Positions 31,630 through 42,305 are shown, numbered from the stretch's first letter. The stretch: DNA of 64,000 bases from Branchipolynoe longqiensis (GCA_030323885.1 CM059189.1:44142634-44206633), one strand, 5' to 3'. Translations and numbers: made by a program. Notes: generated by a model from the sequence alone, not told the origin.

Positions 31630-33393
31630 TCACCTGCTAGGGGAGTAGACCCTTGTGGCGGCGGGGGGTCTTTGCGCTTCGGCTGGGTCAGCCTGCGCCA
31701 CAGCCTCCAGTAGGCTCGGCTCGCTGTTGTAGCGGCGGTGCGCCTCCGCCAACCCCGGCCCCGAGCCCGCCGCGCCGCCGCCTGCACCGCGACCTGCACC
31801 GCCGCTATTCCCACTACTGAACACCCTCCCGCGCGTGTAGTCGCCCACGTTGACGCGGACGAAGGTGCCCGAGTAGATGGAGCCGCGGACGGACCCCATC
31901 GGGCCGACGGCGGCGTCCACGACGGCCGACGGTGACAGAGACGTCTTCCGGGACCGGCTCCCCGACGACGGCGGCGGCGCAGGCACAATGACGTCCATGT
32001 CGGCACCACCATTTCCGGTGTATCCGGTTGGCGTCGCCAGACTGCTGAAGATGCGCGCGCTTCCCGGCGTCGTCGGCGACGGAGTCGGCGTGGCGGCGAA
32101 GACAGCATCCTCCATGAAGGTGGCCTCGATTATGTCCGGAATGCTGTTGCTGCGACTCGGCGCACGACTCGTGGCGCGGCTTGGCGGCCGGCTGTTGGGC
32201 CCCGGCGGTGGCACCACTTGTGACAGCAGCGCCGCATGGTGGAGCGCGGGCTGGGATAGCGGGCCGGCGGCGACGCGTGGGGAGGAGGCGGCAGAAGAGG
32301 AGGTGTTGTTGGAGGAGGAGGCCTCCGACGGCGTCCGGTGCACCTTGCGGATGAAGCGCGGCTGGGGCGACACGGTGTAGGTGGGCGAGCCCGGGGACTG
32401 CTGCATGTAGATGATCTGCCCAGCATAGTTGTTGTGCGGCGGCGGCCGGCTGCTAATCGGAGATACCCGCTGGAGGGCGCTTGGTGACGTGCCCCGGATG
32501 GGCAATAGCGGCGGCGGTGTGCCGCGGCGCGCACCGCCCGCCGATGCCCCCGAGTTGACTCGGTACACCGGCACCTGCACCGCCAGCGGCGAGACGGGCG
32601 AGGCGGTCCGTGACCGGAAGTCGCCATGCACTTGGACCCGGTCGCCGCCGCGCGACAGCACGTCGTCATGCGACTTCGAGCGCTGCTTTCCGATGGACGG
32701 CGGTGATGAGATGTGATTATCCACCCTGCTAGAAGACGCTCCGCCAACTGCACGCGCAACATGGCCGCCACCGGCGCCAGCTTCCGGCAGCGGGCGCGTG
32801 TGCACTTTAAGAATGCCAGCTGGCTGCTCCAGTTTCTTGCTGACGATTGCATTGCGCATGCTCAGCGTGTTGTTCTGTTTCTGGCCGCCGCCTCCGCCCG
32901 GCTTAGTGTCCTCTGACCGGAAGATCCAGTTGCCATCTGTCGAGGCCGTGAGGCGGGTGTCGTGCACCGCCACGCGGCCTCCGGCGCGGGACATCGTCGC
33001 CGCTGAGGCCGGCGAGAAGAACTGCTGTGGCGGTGGCGCCTGCGCCGGCGCCCCGTCGAAAGAGATGTTCACGACGTGCATGTTGCGCCCGTGCTCGTGC
33101 AGATTCTGCGCGCTGCGCGACCGCGACATGGTCGCCGCGCGGCCATTCCAGTGCTGCGGTAGCGGCGCGCGCGACTGTCGCTGCTGCTGCTGATGTCCAT
33201 TGCTAGTTCCGTTCATGCCCGGCGCTTCCGGCGTGGCGCTGCGGAAGGCGGGCTGGAGCGGCGCCGGACGCTGTGCGCCCACACGCGGCATCGTCCGCGC
33301 CTCCGACAGGCACGCCTCGCCCGGCGACACCACCAGGTGGCGCATCGAGAACTGCTGCGACTGCTGGTGTTGGTGTTGGTGTTGGTAAGCCAT
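31630..33393 (-). CDS. 5' coding exon of a disordered Ser/Pro/Arg-rich protein (partial)
   Basis: The minus-strand frame opens at an ATG at 33391-33393 in good context (GTCATGG), 54 nt after an in-frame TGA (33445-33447). It codes 586 full residues to 31637. The formal stop at 31630-31632 lies inside a consensus donor, CAG|GTGAGT (exon end 31634), so the frame very likely continues in later exons, in phase 2. Composition: a His/Gln-rich start (2-14), Gly, Ser and Pro-rich stretches, no membrane segment or signal peptide. Repeated R-x-x-S sites occur at S94 (RSRSAQNL), S241 (RSKSHDDV), S417 (RSNSIPDI) and S557 (RRYNSEPSL), each with a hydrophobic residue at +4. That fits AMPK/SIK-type kinase sites and, loosely, 14-3-3 docking. 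Strong GC and CpG contrast with the AT-rich surroundings supports a genuine exon. I do not recognise the family; a cytoplasmic scaffold or cytoskeletal adaptor is a guess. Confidence 0.75.
   Translation of the reverse strand: MAYQHQHQHQQSQQFSMRHLVVSPGEACLSEARTMPRVGAQRPAPLQPAFRSATPEAPGMNGTSNGHQQQQRQSRAPLPQHWNGRAATMSRSRSAQNLHEHGRNMHVVNISFDGAPAQAPPPQQFFSPASAATMSRAGGRVAVHDTRLTASTDGNWIFRSEDTKPGGGGGQKQNNTLSMRNAIVSKKLEQPAGILKVHTRPLPEAGAGGGHVARAVGGASSSRVDNHISSPPSIGKQRSKSHDDVLSRGGDRVQVHGDFRSRTASPVSPLAVQVPVYRVNSGASAGGARRGTPPPLLPIRGTSPSALQRVSPISSRPPPHNNYAGQIIYMQQSPGSPTYTVSPQPRFIRKVHRTPSEASSSNNTSSSAASSPRVAAGPLSQPALHHAALLSQVVPPPGPNSRPPSRATSRAPSRSNSIPDIIEATFMEDAVFAATPTPSPTTPGSARIFSSLATPTGYTGNGGADMDVIVPAPPPSSGSRSRKTSLSPSAVVDAAVGPMGSVRGSIYSGTFVRVNVGDYTRGRVFSSGNSGGAGRGAGGGAAGSGPGLAEAHRRYNSEPSLLEAVAQADPAEAQRPPAATRVYSPSR
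31633..31634 (-). other. Splice donor of the coding exon
   Basis: CAG|GTGAGT on the minus strand, a perfect consensus. It overlaps the apparent stop codon and decides that the exon is not terminal. Confidence 0.75.
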
Positions 33394-34570
33394 GACGTTG
33401 TGCAGTGACGTATCCAGCAGTGTGCTCCAACGCCAGCCAATCAGTCATATAGTCAGTAAGTTAGTCAGTCAGTCAGTCAGCCACGCCCACCAGCCAGCCC
33501 CGAAATGACATCCAAGTCTCGTCGCTGATCAAATATCCGGTGTGGAAGGAAAGAACGCAGACGGTGCAGAGACGAACCGACCATCGCTTACAAGATACAG
33601 TTTACAGCAGTTAAAATATACACAAAATCACTGAATACTCGGCTGGAAAAAAAAACCACCAAGCTTAATAATTCCAAGTTCAGCTGCCAGGTCCCGCCAG
33701 AGCAGCAGCAACAACAACAACAACAACAACACGAACACGAAGAGTAAGAGGCGGACTACGCTGCTCAAACTGCACTCGCGCTCACGTACACCTCCGCAGC
33801 GCACATTCCTAACCTGGCCTCGCTCCGCCAGTTCAACACCAACCACCAACCACAAGCCCGCCGGGACCGGGACCGGGCCAGGGCCAGGGCCAGGGCGGGG
33901 AGAGGTGGCGTAGCGGCGGGTGTGGAGGGCCGGGGAGGGAGGGCGGGCGGGACCGTCACCTGCACAGACCGGTTACACTCCAGTCCCTCCCGTCACACTC
34001 TGACTCAGTCCTCAGTCCCCCCTGCTCCTCCTGCCTTGGGGTGAGTGAGTGAGTGAGTGAGCGGTGCCTACACACTCCCCAGTCTGTCTGGTTCCCGCAA
34101 AACCCATCACCTCAGGTTAAGGGGTACAGGTAGAGGAAAGAGGTAGACAGGGGGGCAGGTTCCACTTCTGCGTGTAGCATCAGCAATCAGCAATCAGCAG
34201 TTGCAGCAGCAATGCACACTAAGACACATGCAGGACACTGCCAGTGACTGACAATGCTGCGCTGGTTCCGGCAGTCCGGCAGTCCGTCGCCGCCGTGCGT
34301 GGTGTCCTCGCCGTCCGGCCGTCACCGCTGACTGTCGGTGTGTGCCGTACGAGGTGTGCCGGCTCCGGGCTGTGACCAGCCAACCACGCCCGCCCCCCCC
34401 CTCCTCCCCACCCGGCGGCCCCGGCCCCGGTCGGCCCGGCCCGGCCAGTAGGGGGTTGGGGGGGGGGGGGGAGGCAACGGCCGCCACCCACCCACCCACC
34501 TCCCGGGCCCTGCTAGCTGCCTACCTGCCTACCTATCTACCTGCCTGCCTGCTTACCGTAAAACCGCCCG
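33394..34570 (-). promoter_or_regulatory. CpG-rich promoter / 5' untranslated region
   Basis: A GC-rich, CpG-dense interval directly upstream of the start codon. It contains CAACAA repeats (33706-33731), GGGCCAGGGCCAGGGCC repeats (33875-33896), a GAGT run (34042-34061) and G/C homopolymers (about 34394, 34459). A CTGATTGGCTGG (NF-Y/CCAAT type, minus strand) lies at 33433-33444, about 45 nt above the ATG. No TATA box is evident, as in many CpG-island promoters. An upstream non-coding exon is possible. Confidence 0.55.
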
Positions 34571-34608
34571 GCTGACTACCATAAAACCGGCAGTACACCT
34601 GTGAGGTC

Positions 34609-35114
34609 CCGGTGTCGCAGTTTGAGCGCCCTGCCAGTTTCAGCTGACTGCATACACTCAAACTTAAGGCATTGTCAATGGTCGTGAGCAATCTTCATAC
34701 AGAAAATACAGAAGAAGTGAAATATCTCTAAAACCACACCACCTATTAACAAATCGCTTAGTACTCATATAGAAAACATCTTTACCAAAACGATTATATT
34801 AAATTTATAAGGTTAGGGTTCTTGATTTCTATTTATTTTGAATAAAACTAATGTTTTGCACTGCGTGTACCGTCAAACTCAGGGCATTGTCAATGGTCGT
34901 GAGCAATCTTCATACAGAAAATACAGGAAAAGTGAAATATCTCTAAAAGCACACCACCTAGAAACAAATTACTTGGTACACATATAGAAAACATCTTTAC
35001 CAAAAACATTATATTAAATTCATAAGGTTAGTGACAATGCTGTTAGATTTTGACGCATGCGTATGAAACTGACAGTCAGCTGAAACTGGCAGGGCGCTCA
35101 AACTGCGACACCGG
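34609..35114. mobile_element. ~505-bp inverted-repeat element with internal duplication
   Basis: 34610-34650 and 35073-35113 are perfect 41-bp inverted repeats starting CGGTGTCGCAGTTTGAGCGC. Weaker pairing continues inward (GCATTGTCA). Between them are two ~200-bp direct repeats, at about 34670-34855 and 34870-35035, sharing TCAATGGTCGTGAGCAATCT and AAAACATCTTTACCAAAA. No coding frame. Target duplication not clear. Confidence 0.8.
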
Positions 35115-35219
35115 CACCCCAGGGTGACAGCTCTAGCCCTGTCAATCATGGCACCCACACAGGCCACCTGCCTGCAGGTAAACCAAGTCCATCCAAGCTC
35201 CATCCCGGGTTTAATTAAC

Positions 35220-35278
35220 TAACACCCCCCCCCCTCCCTTCACCCCCCACCCTCCCTTCACCCCCCCCCCCCTACCCA
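35220..35278. repeat. C-rich tract
   Basis: Runs of C with CCCTTCA repeats. Confidence 0.85.
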
Positions 35279-35384
35279 GACGCAGATAGACTGATAGGAT
35301 TGAGTAAAGGCACATTCTGTAGTCTGGGGTAGAATTGCAGAATTTAAATGGAAATACTGCATGTAGGTTTTCATTTTATGAGTA

Positions 35385-35442
35385 CAGTTATAAACTAATC
35401 AACTTGAATTGTTTTAAAGATATCCATATATGTATGCATATC

Positions 35443-35499
<57 letters not shown>

Positions 35500-35965
35500 A
35501 TGTTATAAACTAATCAACTTGAATTGCTTTAAAGATATCCATATATGTATGTATACCTATATATTTATATAATTATATATCAATGTTATAACTAATCAAC
35601 TTGAATTGCTTTAAAGATATCCATATATGTATGCATATATATATATATATTATATATATATATTTATATTATATATATACATATATGTATATATATATAT
35701 ATATATATCAATGTTATAAACTAATCAACTTGAATTGCTTTAAAGATATCCATATATGTATGTATACCTATATATATATAATTATATATCAATGTTATAA
35801 ACGAATCAACTTGAATTGCTTTAAAGATATATATATATATCAATGTTACAAACTAATTAACTTGAATTTGTGTTTAAAGACCCATATATGCATGCATACA
35901 CATACAAATATATAAACATATATAAATGTTATAAACTAATCAACTTCAAACGACATAACCACAGA
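35385..35965. repeat. AT-rich minisatellite, ~50-130-bp units
   Basis: Seven units share ATCAATGTTATAAACTAATC, CTTGAATTGCTTTAAAGATA and CCATATATGTATG, separated by TA runs of variable length. It begins about 270 bp beyond the 41-bp inverted-repeat element. Confidence 0.9.
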
Positions 35966-36057
35966 GCCACATGTGTATATGCATACACATATGAATATCT
36001 TTTTTTTAAATCAAGTTTATTAGTGGATAACATTATTATTTAGAACATTATAATATT

Positions 36058-36088
36058 ATTTTATTATTATTATTATTATTATTATTAA
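36058..36088. repeat. (ATT)n microsatellite
   Basis: About ten ATT units. Confidence 0.95.
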
Positions 36089-36287
36089 AGTGTCTTTAAT
36101 TGTGCATGTCGCATCCATAGAATATATAGCCAGGACAGAGTGGGCGGATACGCGACACTTGTTGGAACATAGTGATATGTTAACATCCCCAAACTCGACA
36201 TCTACCATGCTTACTTGCTGGAGTCCCCCCCCCCCCTTCCTCGCCCATTCTTCACATCCACCCACCCACCCAGTTGGTGGATCCGTA

Positions 36288-36288
36288 G

Positions 36289-36324
<36 letters not shown>

Positions 36325-36412
36325 TGTGTGTGTGTTTGTGTGTGTGTCTGTGCGCGCGCATGTGTGCCCGTGTGTGTGTTTGTGGGTGTGTGTTTGTGTG
36401 TGTAAGAAGGTG
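36288..36412. repeat. (GT)n microsatellite
   Basis: Long GT run with interruptions. The open frames are artefacts. Confidence 0.95.
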
Positions 36413-36604
36413 AGTTAGACACACATCTGGATCACAAGTTTTGAATGGATCCTTGGCCATATATAGTATAATACATACATCACCTTCAGCCGTATATAGA
36501 TATACACCCATATATATAATACCCACATAATATATAACAATTATAATACATGTCTATATAATATATTTATGGATCAGTAGGGACTATATAGATGTGTGCA
36601 TATA

Positions 36605-36700
36605 TACATACACCCACCCACACACATCCACACCCACCCACCCACAGACACACACACACACACACACCCACACACACACACAGACACACACACACACAGA
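36605..36700. repeat. (CA)n / CCCA microsatellite
   Basis: CACACC and CA units ending at the left side of a MITE-M. Confidence 0.9.
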
Positions 36701-36892
36701 GTAAAGTCTCTCAAACCGACCACCTTCACAGATCGACCACTCCCTTATATCGATCGCTTTATTTGGGTCCCAAACGACCGCCCATACAATACCATTATAC
36801 CAATAAAAAAAAGTCCCTAAACCGACTACCTCCCTAAATGGACCATTTAAAGTGCGTCCCTTGGTCGGTCGATTTAGAGAGGTTTTACTGTA
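36701..36892 (+). mobile_element. MITE-M
   Basis: Left end mutated (GAGTAAAGTCTCTCAAACCG), right end GAGAGGTTTTACTG. Body standard. Confidence 0.85.
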
Positions 36893-37116
36893 TATATATA
36901 CATATATCCTGATCGCGGTGAGGTACAGCCCAAACCTGAAGCTGAGACTGTCAGTGTCAGCATCGTCGTATTGCTGTACTCTAGTTGTTGCCTTAATGAC
37001 CGTGCTACCTAAATGCGACTGCACTACTCCCAACGCCTACAGCATGCCACATTTAGGGGTCGCCTGTTTGTATATATATAGGACAGTACTTAGTAGTACA
37101 CGCAGGTCTCGCCTGT

Positions 37117-37478
37117 GCCTTAAAGTTGCATAGTCCGATGGTTTTGAATTTCTGTATTTTTTCTGAGATAAATAAATATATTAGTTCGATCACTAGTATC
37201 TACTTTACATTAGTTCAAAGTTACTTTTATTTTAAATGGTAAACTTTTGAAATATTTTGAGTGCAAACATGGAAAATTAGTTTTGGCAAGCCTGCCAAAA
37301 CTCTGACACCATAGACTTCTGCGGTCACAGATTCTGTTAAATTGACTCAGTATTGCCTTATACGCAGAAACAAATTCTTAATAAGTGCATCAGTATCTAA
37401 GTTAGATATGTCAAGTCAAATCTAGATAATTGGTTTGGTTTTGAAAATTTGATATTTCATCGGACTATGCAGCGTTAA
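37117..37478 (+). mobile_element. MITE-T, full length
   Basis: TTAAAGTTGCATAGTCCGAT to ATCGGACTATGCAGCGTTAA. Confidence 0.9.
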
Positions 37479-37759
37479 CCTACACACACACCCTGCACCC
37501 CCTCCTTCCCACTTCCCAACATGTATTTCACTAAAGAATCTCTACACAAATCACACACAATCAAATTCACACACGCATACACACAAAACACGATAATTAA
37601 AAACACACCGTGAACAATTCCCTGACCAGTCCCTGTCTAAAAAAAAAACCCTACTTTTTAAAGGTTTTCCTTGCATGTGCTATGGAGGGAGTAGGACCAA
37701 GGATGAGTGGGTGGGAGGGTGTATGGGCATAAATGGGGCGTTCCACTGCTGATTCAAGT

Positions 37760-37957
37760 ACAATAAAACCTCTCTAACCGACCACCTCCACATATCGACC
37801 ACTCCCCTATATCGCTCACTTTATTCGGGTCCCAAACGATCGCCCATACAACATATATGTAAAAAAAAAAATTTAAATCCCTAAACAGACCGCTTCCCTC
37901 AATGGACCATTTAAGGTCAGTCCCATGGTTGGTCGATTTAGAGGTTTTACTATATAT
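37760..37957 (+). mobile_element. MITE-M
   Basis: CAATAAAACCTCTCTAACCG to GATTTAGAGGTTTTACTA. The ends are mutated and the body is standard. Confidence 0.85.
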
Positions 37958-38137
37958 GGATTAATAATTGACGAATTTTTGTAAACCAGCGCATACCCAT
38001 TATACTTGATTTCAGGTGAGGAGTAATCTTTGAGCGCAGTTAGCTGAGGGATATATATACTGAGCCGACAGTAGGTCCCTCTGGTGGAATAGATGACTCT
38101 TGATTATGATAAGACAGAGGAGCAGTGCAATTCCTTA

Positions 38138-38430
38138 AGCCTGGTACACACCTCCCGTATACGATTCACGCGCTAAAACTGACTGCCCGACGGGACCCGT
38201 CACAACCCGACCCGTCCCGTTTCCTGACTAAAACTGCCCGATTCATTTTTCTAATCTTATAAAGCCCCGTACACACCTCCCGTATAAAACCTAAAACTGA
38301 GTTTTATACGGGAATTGGAAGCCTCAGGTGTGTTAGGGGGCCACACACCTAAAGACTGAAACCGACTACAACTCAAACTTAGTCGCGAAACGGGCAGTTT
38401 TAGGTTTTGTACGGGAGGTGTGTACCGGGA
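38138..38430. mobile_element. Fold-back element (FB copy h, variant ends)
   Basis: Left end GCCTGGTACACACCTCCCGT and right end ACGGGAGGTGTGTACCGGG are inverted repeats. Interior CCCGTATA/TATACGGG and CTAAAACTG / CAGTTTTAG motifs pair across the element, and the terminal 27 bp recur at about 38265. Same architecture as the other FB copies but a different end sequence. Confidence 0.7.
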
Positions 38431-38439
38431 ATTAGTGTG

Positions 38440-38508
38440 TGTGAATGGTGAATGGTGAATGGTGAATGGGGGGTGGGGGGGTGGGGGGGTGGGGGGGGGG
38501 GGGGCGGT
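38440..38508. repeat. GGTGAAT repeat and G runs
   Basis: Three to four TGAATGG units and a G-rich run with T interruptions. Confidence 0.85.
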
Positions 38509-38945
38509 CCGAGATCTAAGTTTGCTGACAGCTGAATGTTGTGTAATAGCAGCGGAAGAAAATTTGTCAAGATAAGATGTCTCTTACAATACATCGTCTG
38601 GCAACCTGATTCCACAAAGTGGGGCCCGCGATGTAAAAGGTCCAGTCGCCATATGGCTCAGTCGAGGGACAGTTCCACTTGTACTTAATGTACATGGGTG
38701 GATGGATATATTACAGACGATTATGGAATTCAGTTGGGTGTGGAGGAACTATGCAGATCATTGCGGGAGGATGTCCGGGTGGTGGGGGCGGGAGGGGGGG
38801 GGGGGAGGAGGCTGGCCACGACAAATCAGTAGCACAACAGTGTAAGTACACTGACTGGATTATCTCAGGTGTGTAGGACTAGCGGCGGTGGGGGTGGAGG
38901 TGGGGGGCTTAGGATAGGATTATCAATTGTCACCAAGGGAGTCAC

Positions 38946-39277
38946 CAAAGACCCTATAACACTGAGACTGTACTGTGTAATCAAAATGAATAAACCCACC
39001 ACCTGGTGCGCTGGCTGTTCTCTTGATTACACAGTTGCTATATTATATGTATAAATGTATATATGAATGTGAAAGATGTGTGATGATGGCGATGATGATG
39101 ATGCTGATGATGATGATGCGTATTTGTTCATAGCAATTTCATATTGATGTGTATTCATACTTACCTATATCATGTATAATATGTGTTTACATGTGAAACA
39201 CTAACCAGCAGCCGGGCTGATCAAACCCACCACAAGGCGGCACTGCAAAATTTACATTACCATGGGAGAGATAGGAA
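38946..39277. mobile_element. MITE-Q, inverted truncated copy
   Basis: CAAAGACCCTATAACACTGA, then the reverse complement of 18984-19352 (TTGTTCATAGCAATTTCATA, CATGGGAGAGATAGG). The far end is lost at about 39277. Confidence 0.8.
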
Positions 39278-39284
39278 ACCGACA

Positions 39285-39583
39285 GGTACCGACTCGTGAC
39301 ATTGCGCACTCATGGCAACATTATAGTGCTGCCCCACTGGGAAACCAGGCCGCCAGCACGATGACCTGATACCCCACTCAGTCACATTATCCTGACACTG
39401 AGCCAGTCAGTCCTTGCCCTACCCTAGTAATGCCGAGCGCCTGGCTAGAAAGCGACAAGTATCAATTTTTAAGTCATTGGTTTGACTCGACCAGGGTTCG
39501 AACCCACAGACCCATGGGTTTGGATCCCCCAATCTCGCAAAACAGGAGACGGACGCTCAACTCCTTCGGCCATCCCCTCTGGT
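39285..39583 (-). mobile_element. SINE-A
   Basis: Starts inside the body/tail (ACAGGTACCGACTCGTGACA), runs through the body to a head of the second type (complement of GGATGGCCGAAGGAGTTGAG). The tail is missing. Confidence 0.85.
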
Positions 39584-39589
39584 AGTCAT

Positions 39590-39990
39590 TCTTCGAGATA
39601 AATATATTATTAGGTTGATCGTTATAATATACCTTACTTTATTTAGCTTGTGGAAGTAACTTTGATTTAATATGGCTAATTTAGGAGATATTTTGAAGTG
39701 AAAACATGAATTAATTTTGGTGTGCCTGTCAAAACTCTGACCCCCATAGACTTTTATAGCAGTAACAGGTTATAGTAAATTGACTTAGTATCTCTTCTGT
39801 GCCCGTCCTGATATGACCTTAGATGTTGCTAGGATGTAAAACAACAAGCAACCAATCCCTTCTGTGTAGCAACATAAGCCTAATAAGTGCGTCACTATCT
39901 AAATTGGATATGCAGAATCAACTGTAGATAAGTGTTTTGGTTTAGAAAAACTTGATACTTTCATGGGACTATACAGCTATAAATAGTGGT
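39590..39990 (+). mobile_element. MITE-T lacking its left end, with a solo tail inside
   Basis: From TCTTCGAGATAAATATATTA to ATGGGACTATACAGCTATAA. Interrupted at 39802-39858. Confidence 0.75.
39802..39858 (+). mobile_element. Solo SINE-A tail in MITE-T
   Basis: CCCGTCCTGATATGACCTTA to ACAACAAGCAACC, with an 8-bp duplication CTTCTGTG at 39794-39801 and 39859-39866. Confidence 0.85.
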
Positions 39991-40013
39991 TCTACCACTT
40001 ACTCCGTTAAGGG

Positions 40014-40766
40014 GCTGTCACATTACGACGTATCGCGCCAATGTACACCGACGTATGTGATTTTTGGCTGCTACGTCGGGACACGTCACTATGCGTTACG
40101 CATGCGCTAGGCACTCGTTGGTATACGTCGATGTATGTCGACGTTTGTCAAGATACGGCGTCACACGTCAGGAGGTCGCCAAAGTTTTGTGCATGCACAA
40201 AACTTTTGATGTACGACAACGTGTGGATTTTATGTCCACCTACATTATGTATGCATTAGGCATACTTCGATGTATGTTAGACAAACGTTGTTCACTACAT
40301 TGCGCTATGTTGCACTACATTGCATTACATTGCACTACATTGCATTATGTTGCACTACGTTGCACTACATCTACCTACATTGACCTACGTTAAAGGCAGT
40401 GGGAACATACAGTCCATGTACTGACAATGTATGGATAATATATGCCTAACGTAGTCTAAAGTATGCTTAGCGTTTCTCCAGCATGTCTTGACTTATGTAA
40501 CGTATGAGGCGCAGTTCTGGCAATTGAATAACATATATAACGTTCACCGCCTTTCTGTGAACGTACCGTGAGCGTAATTCGAGTATTTTTTGGGGAGGTA
40601 CATTAGCCATACATTGGTCATACGTTGTTGGCCATACGCTACGTATACGGTATGTATACGTCCAACTTTGCCCCCCACGCCGAAAAGTTCAATGCTTCTC
40701 GGCGTAAAAAAGTGATTTTATGCATTGGCCGGACGCTTTCGAGATGCATTGTAATGTGACAGGGCC
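40014..40766. mobile_element. Fold-back MITE (FB copy f)
   Basis: Left end AGGGGCTGTCACATTACGAC, right end complement of AGGCCCTGTCACATTACAAT, flanked by TTA. Core palindrome AGTTTTGTGCATGCACAAAA. The interior holds many TACGTCG, ACGTATG and TTGCACTACAT repeats. Block B has the empty site (CCGTTACTAAC at about 43097), which supports a 3-bp TTA duplication as in PIF/Harbinger elements. Confidence 0.85.
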
Positions 40767-40999
40767 TTTACGAACATGCCAGGTGACAGGGAGGGTGCAC
40801 AGGCATAGCTATAGAAACAACACCCAACCTCCTCTTTCCTGTCCCCCTCTATCCCAGCCTCTGTCCCCCAAATCAGATTCTACCCATTGTGTCTCCACAC
40901 GCTCACTCCCCAGTAGACATGTGCACCTGATCCTGCAATTTTCAGTATTGTCAAAGCTATTATCCGTATTGTTAAATTATTTTCAGTAACACTTTTACC

Positions 41000-41560
41000 A
41001 TGACAAAATGAATAAGTACATAATATTTCCTAGCAAACTGTCCACGCATTCTACAACAAAGACAACGCTAATCATTTAAAACCGTTAACTTTGGAGATAT
41101 TTGAGGTGAAAACATGCCAAATTAATTTGGACATGCAGGCCGAATTGCTAAACACCATAGGCTTCAGACCAGACGGGATGGCCGAATGAGTTAGAGTCTC
41201 CCGTGTTGGTAGATCGTGGTCGAGTCAAGCCAATGACCTAAAGATTGATACTTGTCGCTTCATAGCCTGGCGCTCGGCATTATTAGGATAGGACAAGGAC
41301 TGGTTGGCTCACTGTCAGGATAATGTGACTGAGTGGGATATCAGGTCATGGTGCTGGTGGCCTGGTCTTCAGTGGGGCAGCACTATAAAGTCACCATGAG
41401 TGCGCACTGCCACAAGTCGGTACCCGTCCTGATATGACCTTAGATGTTGCTAGGACATAAAACAACAACAAACACAAAACACCATAGGCTTCAGCAGCGA
41501 CAGGTTTGATTGAATTCACCTAGTATTCCTTCTACACAGCAACAAGTATTTTGAGACCGC
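41000..41560 (+). mobile_element. MITE-T fragment split by a SINE-A
   Basis: GTTAACTTTGGAGATATTTG to CACCATAGGCTTCAG, then resuming CAGCGACAGGTTTGATTG after the SINE. Ends missing. Confidence 0.65.
41168..41476 (+). mobile_element. SINE-A with an 18-bp target duplication
   Basis: Head GACGGGATGGCCGAATGAGT (the box B region is partly deleted), full body, tail ending AACAACAACAAACAC. The 18-bp duplication AAACACCATAGGCTTCAG at 41150-41167 and 41477-41494 fixes both boundaries. Confidence 0.9.
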
Positions 41561-41675
41561 TGATTCCGTAACGAAACAAACAAATCCGTATTTCCGCATT
41601 CAGTGTTTGATTCCATAACAAGTACGGCAGAATACAGAGGGTGGACATGTCTGCTCAACCTTTATCAAAGTCCCA

Positions 41676-42026
41676 GATCTTAAAGTTGCATAGTCCGATG
41701 GTTTTGGGTTTAGGTAATCTTTCTGAGATAAATATATTAGGTTGGTCGTTATAATCTAACTTACTTCAGTTTGAAGTAACTTTTATCTTAGATGGCTGAC
41801 TTTAGAGATATTTGAAGCGGAACCAAGCGAAATTAATTATGGCAAGCATGCCATAACTCTGACACCATAGGCTTCTGCAGTGACAGGTTCTATTAAATTG
41901 ACTCAGTATTCCCTTCTGCTTACTTAATGAGTGCACTCGTATCTAAGTTACAAATGTAGGATCAAATCTAGGTCATTGTTTTAGTTTTGAAAATTTGATC
42001 TTTCATCGGACTGTGCAGCTTTAATC
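41676..42026 (+). mobile_element. MITE-T, full length
   Basis: TTAAAGTTGCATAGTCCGAT to ATCGGACTGTGCAGCTTTAA. Confidence 0.9.
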
Positions 42027-42175
42027 TTTTGGGGAACTTTTCATAGCTCTCCTAGTTGGTTGGTTTGTTAGAATTGTATGTCCTGTCCTGGCAATTTCCG
42101 TAACAAAAGCAGAGAAAGCGTATTTCCGTATTTATCCTTGCAATCCGTAACAAAAACGGAAAAAATACGGAAGGT

Positions 42176-42233
42176 TTTGTTGTTTTTTTTGGTTTTTTTT
42201 ACGTCCTAGCAACATCTAAGGTCATATCAGAAC
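42176..42233 (-). mobile_element. Solo SINE-A tail with duplication
   Basis: T-rich leader, ACGTCCTAGCAACATCTAAG, CATATCAGAAC; 7-bp duplication GGAAGGT at 42169-42175 and 42234-42240. Confidence 0.8.
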
Positions 42234-42305
42234 GGAAGGTGCTCAGGTCTGCTCCACCCACAACCACCCGCCACCCCTCATGTCCCTCTCCACACTTCAC
42301 AATCT

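Larger units (their letters stand above)
38800..40925. repeat. Paralogous block A
   Basis: Non-TE sequence matches block B (42868-44103) in order: CAAATCAGTAGCACAACAGT, CACCAAGGGAGT, AAATAGTGGTTCTA, ACTCCGTTA, CATAGCTATAGAAA, CCCCTCTATCCCAGCCTCTG. Different mobile elements have entered each block. Confidence 0.75.

Noticed and set aside
33193..33448. Alternative frames overlapping the coding exon on both strands
   Set aside because: High GC removes stop codons by chance. Only the minus frame from 33393 has a good start context, non-repetitive composition and a donor at its end.
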